Origin: Nostoc sp. TH1S01
Lineage (GTDB): Bacteria > Cyanobacteriota > Cyanobacteriia > Cyanobacteriales > Nostocaceae
NCBI GenBank assembly: GCA_018993265.1
Contig: JAGKSW010000168.1
Coordinates: 1 to 48,537, forward strand
DNA: 48,537 nt
Reading direction: 5' to 3'
This document shows positions 43,394 to 48,537 of the stretch, in pieces (the first letter of the stretch is position 1; every line of letters begins with the position of its first letter). Below the pieces are notes generated by a model. It did no database searches. It was not told where the DNA came from and worked only from the letters and a program-made list of their open reading frames with translations. The position numbers were made by a program, and so were the translations under genes.

Positions 43394-44062
43394 TTATGCT
43401 TGCCATAAGTAAAGCAATGAAAATAGAAACACCCAAACAATATCAACAAAGTGCCAAAATAATGTGGTTGCACTTGCACCAAAATGACCTTTGTTATAGT
43501 TACCCGGAATAAAGGAACGGACAAGCATAATTATCTGGAGAATCACACCAGTCAAAACATGTAAACCGTGGAAACCAGTTAACACATAAAATGTTGAACC
43601 AACTAATCCCGTACTTAAGCCAAAATTGAGATTGTGCCACTCAATGATTTGACCAATTACGAAATAAGTACCCATAACGATTGTAATTAACCAAAGCCAG
43701 CGAAATTTATTTAACCTCCCTCGTTTCAGAGCATTTTCTGCTGGTTGAATTACAAAACTGCTAGAAAGTAAGACAATGGTATTAATAATCACAAATGTCG
43801 ATAATTCCGGCCCTGAAACACCAGGAGGTAGCCAGTTTCTTGAGTGGGTTAATCGCAGAGCAATATAAGTCAAAATAAAACTCAAAAAAATTAAGCTTTC
43901 TGATAGCAGGAACACAGTAAACCCGAACATTCCTTTACCATGATGGTCTTCAGCCTTGCCGCCACCACTGGGTAAAAAACGCTGCAACCACTGTGGCAAA
44001 TTTCTTCGCCACTTCTCAAAACGGATAGGACTTTCATCTATATGGATAACGCGACGGGTCAT
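43394..44062 (-). CDS. ctaE: Haem-copper terminal oxidase subunit III
   Basis: 222 residues with about five to six membrane helices. Family blocks: 'GMFGFTVFLLSESLIFLSFI', 'GPELSTFVIINTIVLLSSSF', 'FHGLHVLTGVILQIIML' and 'LFWHFVDIVWVFLFSLLYLW'. It stabilises subunit I in the membrane. It is the third structural gene of the operon, 52 bp after the subunit I gene, with ATGACTA-type repeats in the spacer. The protein has about five helices plus an N-terminal extension, the shorter type of subunit III found with cyanobacterial and bacterial oxidases. Confidence 0.93.
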   Translation of the reverse strand: MTRRVIHIDESPIRFEKWRRNLPQWLQRFLPSGGGKAEDHHGKGMFGFTVFLLSESLIFLSFILTYIALRLTHSRNWLPPGVSGPELSTFVIINTIVLLSSSFVIQPAENALKRGRLNKFRWLWLITIVMGTYFVIGQIIEWHNLNFGLSTGLVGSTFYVLTGFHGLHVLTGVILQIIMLVRSFIPGNYNKGHFGASATTLFWHFVDIVWVFLFSLLYLWQA

Positions 44063-44070
44063 AATTTTTG

Positions 44071-44100
44071 ATTAGTCATTAGTCATTTGTCCTTGGTCAA
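44071..44100. repeat. Short STRR stretch upstream of subunit III gene
   Basis: Read on the minus strand: GACCAAGG-ACAAATGACTAATGACTAAT, about three ATGACTA-type units, nine bases before the ctaE start. Confidence 0.7.
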
Positions 44101-44114
44101 CTTTCGGCTCCCTA

Positions 44115-45797
44115 CTATGTAGATTCATGGTTTTCGGAATTTTCGATAACAGAGTATTTAGGATCGCCGTAGTCATAAGGTGGTCTTTTCACTACTGGAA
44201 TCTCCTCAAAATTTTCTCGCGGTGGTGGTGAGGTGGTTGTCCATTCCAATCCTGTAGCGTGCCAAGGATTATTAACTGCTCTCGGCCCGTATAACCAAGA
44301 ACCTATCATGTTGGCAATAAAAGGAAGTATGGACACTCCCAGCAAAAAACCCCCAAGACTAGCAATCACATTCCATCCTTGATACTGTGGGGCGTAGGAG
44401 GAAATACGACGCACCATTCCTTGTAAACCGAGTGGGTGCATTGGAAAGAATGTTAAGTTAGCACCGATAAATGTCAACAAAAAATGCAATTTTCCCCAGC
44501 CTTCGGCATACATTCTGCCAGTTATCTTCGGAAACCAAAAGTAAATGGCTGCAAAAATTGCCATCGTGATGGTATTAAAAACAATGTAGTGGAAGTGTCC
44601 CACCACAAAATAAGTATTATTGACGTGAATATCAAAAGGTGTGGCGGCAAGCATTACACCAGTCACACCACCAAAAATAAACATAGCTGCACCTTCCATT
44701 GCAAATAGCATTGGTGTTTCTAGGTGGAGCTTACTTTTCCAAACTGTAGCAGTCCAACCGAAGGCCTTCACACCGGTGGGTATAGCAACCAACATTGATG
44801 TAACCATAAAAGTCATTCGCATCCAGCCAGGGGTAGCACTGGTGAACATGTGATGCACCCAAACAAAAATACTCACTAAAGCAATGCCTAAAGAAGCAAG
44901 GGCTAACGAGCGATAGCCAAATAAAGGATTACGCGAGAAAGCTGGTAATACCTCTGCAAAAATCCCAAAAGCTGGCAGTGCCATGATATAAACGGCTGGG
45001 TGGGAGTAAAACCAAAATAAGTGTTGATAAAGAATGGGGTCGCCATTTTCTAATGGTTTAAAGAAATTTGTGCCGAAAGCTAAGTCAAATAACAGTAATA
45101 TCAATGCTCCTGTCAAAGAAGGTAAATTAATTAGCTGCAATATTTGTGCGCTCAAAACTGACCACACAAACACAGGCATCCTAAAAAATGTCATCCCTGG
45201 CGCACGCATCCAAAAAATGGTAGTGACAAAATTGACTGCCCCCATAATGGAAGAAATACCAATTAGTAGTAAGCTGACAATCCAAAATAATTCACCATTA
45301 AATGGTTGACCAGGCGGAAATTGCAAGCTAACTGGTGGATATGACCACCAACCGGCTTGGGCAGGGCCATTAGGTAACAAAAAGCTAGACAGTAAAAAAA
45401 TCCCCGCTGGTGGAATCATCCAAAAAGAAATGGCATTGAGCAGGGGAAACGCCATATCCCGCGCTCCAATCATCAGCGGTACTAAGTAATTAGAAATACC
45501 TGCATTAAATGGGATAATCCACAGGAAAATCATGATTGTCCCGTGCATAGAGAACAAGCTGTTGTAGAGAGGACGGTCAACTACATTTAATTCTGGGGTA
45601 AGTAGTTCGGCACGGATGAGCATTGCCAACAAACCGCCAATCAGGAAGAAAATGAAAGTCATGACCATGTACTGCACACCGATAACTTTATGGTCGGTGC
45701 TAAAGCTGAAGTATTGTCGCCAGTTATCAACAGTCTTGTTGGTGGAATTTTCTGAATTAGCAACAGTAGACATACTTGCATCGGAATCATGTGTCAT
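44115..45797 (-). CDS. ctaD: Haem-copper terminal oxidase subunit I
   Basis: 560 residues with twelve membrane helices. Haem and copper ligands are present: H85, H266, H315, H316, H401 and H403 ('GHFHYIVF'). The tyrosine for the His-Tyr crosslink is Y270. The usual glutamate of HPEVY is Ala (Y264-S-H-P-A268-V-Y), as in A2-type enzymes where the Tyr-Ser pair takes its place. D114 and K344 of the proton pathways are kept. It reduces O2 to water. The start ATG at 45797 overlaps the subunit II stop by 11 bases and has GGAAGG upstream, indicating coupled translation. Confidence 0.96.
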   Translation of the reverse strand: MTHDSDASMSTVANSENSTNKTVDNWRQYFSFSTDHKVIGVQYMVMTFIFFLIGGLLAMLIRAELLTPELNVVDRPLYNSLFSMHGTIMIFLWIIPFNAGISNYLVPLMIGARDMAFPLLNAISFWMIPPAGIFLLSSFLLPNGPAQAGWWSYPPVSLQFPPGQPFNGELFWIVSLLLIGISSIMGAVNFVTTIFWMRAPGMTFFRMPVFVWSVLSAQILQLINLPSLTGALILLLFDLAFGTNFFKPLENGDPILYQHLFWFYSHPAVYIMALPAFGIFAEVLPAFSRNPLFGYRSLALASLGIALVSIFVWVHHMFTSATPGWMRMTFMVTSMLVAIPTGVKAFGWTATVWKSKLHLETPMLFAMEGAAMFIFGGVTGVMLAATPFDIHVNNTYFVVGHFHYIVFNTITMAIFAAIYFWFPKITGRMYAEGWGKLHFLLTFIGANLTFFPMHPLGLQGMVRRISSYAPQYQGWNVIASLGGFLLGVSILPFIANMIGSWLYGPRAVNNPWHATGLEWTTTSPPPRENFEEIPVVKRPPYDYGDPKYSVIENSENHEST

Positions 45798-46704
45798 TGC
45801 TTACCTTCCTTTTGTGAGCAACGGCGCTTTCTGCGGGGCTGACAGTGTGCCAGCTAGTTTTAAATAATGTCTTTGGTGGTTGGCTAGATTCAGCCACAGC
45901 CTGATTGTTAATAGTTATTGGTTTACTAGCTATTTGAGTGAGCCATTGGTTATATTGCTCAATTGGTTCTACGTATACATCTGCATCCATCAGTGCAAAG
46001 TAAGTCCCACTAAATTGAGAATCCTTCAATGTGTATTTACCTGTGCGAATTGGTGTTACTACAAGGTCAATATTCCGTCCAGGAACTATATCTTGCTTTA
46101 AACGAAAATCAGGAATATAAAACCCGTGAATCACTTCCTGAGCGTGCATATTTAAACGAGTACGATGATTTACCACCACATGTAATTCATTACTAGTGAC
46201 ATTGTTGGGATACACAAACGACCAATGCCATTGTTTGGCGAAAACCTCAATAGTTTCATCGGCAGGTTTAGGAACATCGCTGATTTCTGCTGCGGCTACT
46301 GGTTCTTCTAAAGATAGATGTAAATGTACAATTTGCTGTAAACCTAAAATATTTAATTGCTGATAAATATTAAATCCTTGAAATGCAATCCAAATTACTA
46401 ATAATGTTGGAGTTACTGTCCAGAGTATTTCTAGCCTCACATCTCCTCTGGAGGGATGTCCTTCGGTGTAATCTTCCTTGGGTGCGCGAAAAAACAGGAT
46501 TGAATATGTCATCATTCCCACCAATCCAAGGAAAATAAATGCTCCGACTGAGACTAAAAAGCTAAATAAATTATCGACTTTTTGTGCTTCTGCTGTAGCT
46601 TCAGGTGGCATCCAAGCATAAGCTTGCTGTCCAAGCCAATGACTGACTACAAGCAAAACTGCTATACAACAAGCTATTAATAAATATTCCAAAAATCTAA
46701 ACAT
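45787..46704 (-). CDS. ctaC: Oxidase subunit II lacking CuA (alternative terminal oxidase, ARTO type)
   Basis: 305 residues: two N-terminal membrane helices (about 5-25 and 45-72) and a C-terminal cupredoxin domain. The CuA ligand segment is 'GKYTLKDSQFSGTYFALMDA'. The two cysteines and one histidine of CuA are replaced by D228, S232 and F236; H193 ('VIHGFYIPDF') and M239 remain. Loss of CuA is the mark of the cyanobacterial alternative respiratory terminal oxidase (ARTO/Cox3), which probably takes electrons from quinol and not from cytochrome c. The order DUF2231-DUF2231-II-I-III fits what I recall of the heterocyst-expressed cox3 cluster in Anabaena. Confidence 0.92.
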   Translation of the reverse strand: MFRFLEYLLIACCIAVLLVVSHWLGQQAYAWMPPEATAEAQKVDNLFSFLVSVGAFIFLGLVGMMTYSILFFRAPKEDYTEGHPSRGDVRLEILWTVTPTLLVIWIAFQGFNIYQQLNILGLQQIVHLHLSLEEPVAAAEISDVPKPADETIEVFAKQWHWSFVYPNNVTSNELHVVVNHRTRLNMHAQEVIHGFYIPDFRLKQDIVPGRNIDLVVTPIRTGKYTLKDSQFSGTYFALMDADVYVEPIEQYNQWLTQIASKPITINNQAVAESSQPPKTLFKTSWHTVSPAESAVAHKRKVSNDT

Positions 46705-46728
46705 AAAATTCGAGAACTTCTCGGTTAA

Positions 46729-47340
46729 TTATTTAACTAATAAATTGGGATTGGTACCTTTTTGGATTAACTTAGCCGCCGTCACATGAATCCCGAATTG
46801 TTCTCCTAGATGCGCCCCTAAAGTTCCATGAACATATAAAAGACCTAATATTGCAATACCTGCTAATAAATAACTCCACTGAACTTGTCTAGAAGCGTCT
46901 TTGCGCCAACGATAACGTTGTACACCTCTCCATACTGTCATAGCAACAATAATTCCCAGCAATAAAACACCACCTAAACCATGCAAAAGCATTGTCCAAC
47001 CAGGATTCAACCCCCAATCACTCTTGTCATCAACTGATGGATTTGCCAGTAGTAGCTCGAAAAAACCAAATGCAACCGTGAAAAATGTCACAATAGCTGC
47101 TGCTACTAAGTTGTACCAGCCAACATCAAAAAAGCCAGAACGGATAGCAGTGAGACCTAAAAATTTAAATATTGGTTTTTCTAGAGGAAAAAAACTTCCT
47201 GCTATGTCAAACACAATACCAATGATGAATAAACCTAATGTTAAATGTACCAACTGTGGATGTATAGGAATTTCGTAGGGTAGTCCGTTTGCACCTAAAT
47301 GCAATCTTAAAGAGTCAATCAGTGGCGAGTTCATCATCAA
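46729..47340 (-). CDS. DUF2231 membrane protein
   Basis: 203 residues, four or five membrane helices ('YEIPIHPQLVHLTLGLFIIG', 'NLVAAAIVTFFTVAFGFF', 'TMLLHGLGGVLLLGIIVAMT', 'YLLAGIAILGLLYVHGTLG'). Conserved His residues in 'PIHPQLVHL', 'LLHGLGG' and 'LYVHGTLG' could bind haem; this is an inference. It resembles the next protein upstream and is a paralogue of it (4-bp ATGA overlap). The pair leads the oxidase operon. Its function is not known; an accessory electron-transfer or assembly role is plausible from context. Confidence 0.88.
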   Translation of the reverse strand: MMMNSPLIDSLRLHLGANGLPYEIPIHPQLVHLTLGLFIIGIVFDIAGSFFPLEKPIFKFLGLTAIRSGFFDVGWYNLVAAAIVTFFTVAFGFFELLLANPSVDDKSDWGLNPGWTMLLHGLGGVLLLGIIVAMTVWRGVQRYRWRKDASRQVQWSYLLAGIAILGLLYVHGTLGAHLGEQFGIHVTAAKLIQKGTNPNLLVK

Positions 47341-47825
47341 ACTCCCTGCTTCATCGCTTCAACGACAGGCTCAACATGTAACCCGTATACCCAAAATAAT
47401 TTGCTGCCTAGATATACTTGCAAAAAAACTAAACAAATTAAGAAGGTTGCAACACCAAGATAAGCAGGCGGTACTTTCAGCGGGTTGCGATTACGAATTA
47501 CAAAACGCCAAGCTGTAATGGCAACGACTAGTACTGCCAGTGACCAACCCATAATTGTATGAAAATTAAGTGTTGGTTGAACTGCTGCGTAGACTTGTGC
47601 TAAACCGGCTTCAAATTGTCCAAATATGACTGCTAAAAAAATGGCTACGGCAGCGACTAGCAAATTCCAAAAGCTGACTTCAAACAAACGCACGTTATGA
47701 GTAAAATAACCTGCTACATCAAAAACAAATGATAGTAGTACCATCGCAATTACAAAATGTACGATGATGGGGTGTATCGGGTCGGGGTACGGGAGATTTT
47801 GGCTATTGAGAGGTAGAGCAGGCAT
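47337..47825 (-). CDS. DUF2231 membrane protein
   Basis: 162 residues with four membrane helices. 'DPIHPIIVHFVIAMVLLSFV' matches the paralogue's 'PIHPQLVHL' block, and 'NFHTIMGWSLAVLVVAITAW' and 'YLGSKLFWVYGLHVEPV' correspond too. This is the first gene of the oxidase operon; its promoter must lie in 47826-48250. The stop overlaps the next start by four bases. Role unknown; see the paralogue. Confidence 0.88.
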   Translation of the reverse strand: MPALPLNSQNLPYPDPIHPIIVHFVIAMVLLSFVFDVAGYFTHNVRLFEVSFWNLLVAAVAIFLAVIFGQFEAGLAQVYAAVQPTLNFHTIMGWSLAVLVVAITAWRFVIRNRNPLKVPPAYLGVATFLICLVFLQVYLGSKLFWVYGLHVEPVVEAMKQGV

Positions 47826-48250
47826 AGTTTTTCCTGAATTTATTCATACAATATAGTTAATTGTTATTTAAAATAATTTGTGTTAACCTATGAAAAATTT
47901 TAGCTTTTAAATAACTGTCATATTTGAGAAATTGAGATATATTCCTCAATAAATATTTTCTGAAAAATAAATTTTAAGGAACTATCTTAGGGATGATATT
48001 TGATAAAAATATAAATATGGCTTGTATAACTGTTTTTTTGTTATTCGCATCTGTTATTAACTATATGCTTGCAAGATTTCAGAGAATCATGAAATAAAAA
48101 TGAATTTTTTCTAATTCTTTAGTTAGAGATATTTATTACTTCAACAGTTAGAAGCGATCGCCACAGCAAACATCTACATTAATGCCAGAATCTGATGAGC
48201 ATTTCTCACAGATTAGCTATGTCATCAGCTCTAAATTTTAAGGAAACATC
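47826..48250. other. Divergent intergenic region between the oxidase operon and an SDR gene
   Basis: 425 bp, AT-rich, without coding frames or recognised repeats. It should contain promoters for both directions. No NtcA-type GTA-N8-TAC site was found by eye. AAGGAAAC lies about ten bases before the SDR start. Confidence 0.45.
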
Positions 48251-48537
48251 ATGAGCTATTCTCCTTACCTGCTTAAAGGTCAAAAAGCACTTGTAACGGG
48301 TGCTAGTTCTGGCATTGGTGAAGCTATAGCTCGTTATTTAGCTTCATCAGGTGCGGCTGTGGCGATTAACTACCATTCTGAAGCTGAAGAAGCACAAAAA
48401 ATTGTTGATGATATACAAGCTGCAAATGGTGAAGCCTTTGCTATCAAAGCAGATGTTAGTAAAGAAGATGAAGTTAAGGCAATGTTCAGCCAGACACTTC
48501 AAAAGTTTGGCACTGTTGACCGAAGCAATTTTAGATT
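48251..48537 (+). CDS. Short-chain dehydrogenase/reductase, N-terminal part
   Basis: About 95 residues to the window end. The Rossmann start 'KGQKALVTGASSGIGEAIAR' has the TGxxxGIG cofactor motif. 'AAVAINYHSEAEEAQKIV' suggests the glucose 1-dehydrogenase-like group; the Tyr/Lys catalytic residues would lie further on. The match is good up to 'KFGTVD'. Family members continue with (I/V)L(V/I)NNAG, but this sequence reads RSNFR to the edge. The last ~18 bases may be a sequence end artefact or an insertion. Confidence 0.85.
   Translation, partial: MSYSPYLLKGQKALVTGASSGIGEAIARYLASSGAAVAINYHSEAEEAQKIVDDIQAANGEAFAIKADVSKEDEVKAMFSQTLQKFGTVDRSNFR

Overview
The window comes from a filamentous, probably heterocyst-forming cyanobacterium of the Nostocales (Nostoc/Anabaena/Calothrix-like). 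The grounds are psaC (oxygenic photosynthesis), many HIP1 octamers (GCGATCGC), a fused panC-cmk gene, cyanobacteriochrome-type GAF domains, an alternative terminal oxidase operon, and heptanucleotide tandem repeats (STRR: ATGACCA, GTGCTGA, GCTAGGG types) between genes. There are about 38 genes. No tRNA, rRNA, CRISPR array or complete insertion sequence was seen.

Layout. 1-549: C-terminus of an RTX calcium-binding protein. 687-4502: a CrtISO-type FAD oxidoreductase, divergent from an MlaF-like ATPase plus MCE (MlaD/Ycf22-like) lipid-transport pair. 4954-8325: an acidic disordered protein, an acyl-CoA dehydrogenase homologue, a RelB/RelE-type toxin-antitoxin pair and a serine glutaminase. 9142-16059: RlpA, PanC-CMK with a striking inverted repeat over its ribosome-binding site, Fe superoxide dismutase, a small conserved protein, PurM and a PHP-domain protein. 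16558-19422: a secreted zinc metalloprotease carrying an in-frame block of intergenic-type repeat.

19819-32443 is a sensory island. It holds a REC-wHTH-HPt-REC-REC regulator, a membrane histidine kinase with a DXCF cyanobacteriochrome GAF domain, three single-domain response regulators, a diguanylate cyclase with two variant cyanobacteriochrome-like GAF domains, and a second histidine kinase. A light-responsive phosphorelay coupled to c-di-GMP is the simplest reading. Two 103-bp MITE-like copies and one 150-bp MITE-like element sit between its genes.

32511-36969: a Dus family enzyme, psaC, a DUF4383 gene remnant and glmS. 37131-41588: a NACHT NTPase with nine near-identical HEAT repeats, a tandem-repeat promoter region, a small conserved protein, and a ribbon-helix-helix gene split at a dnaX-type slippery heptamer. 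41677-47825 (minus strand): DUF2231-DUF2231-subunit II-subunit I-subunit III-small membrane protein, followed by an NDH-2-type dehydrogenase. Subunit II lacks the CuA ligands, so the complex is the alternative (ARTO, Cox3-like) oxidase, probably oxidising quinol reduced by NDH-2. 48251-48537: the start of an SDR dehydrogenase that loses similarity to its family just before the window ends.

The most noteworthy observations are the variant bilin-binding motifs in the diguanylate cyclase, a candidate programmed -1 frameshift at 41364-41389, tandem heptamers that supply start codons, stop codons and an internal protein segment, and an inverted repeat masking the panC-cmk ribosome-binding site. 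Functions come from motif recognition by eye; no database search was run.
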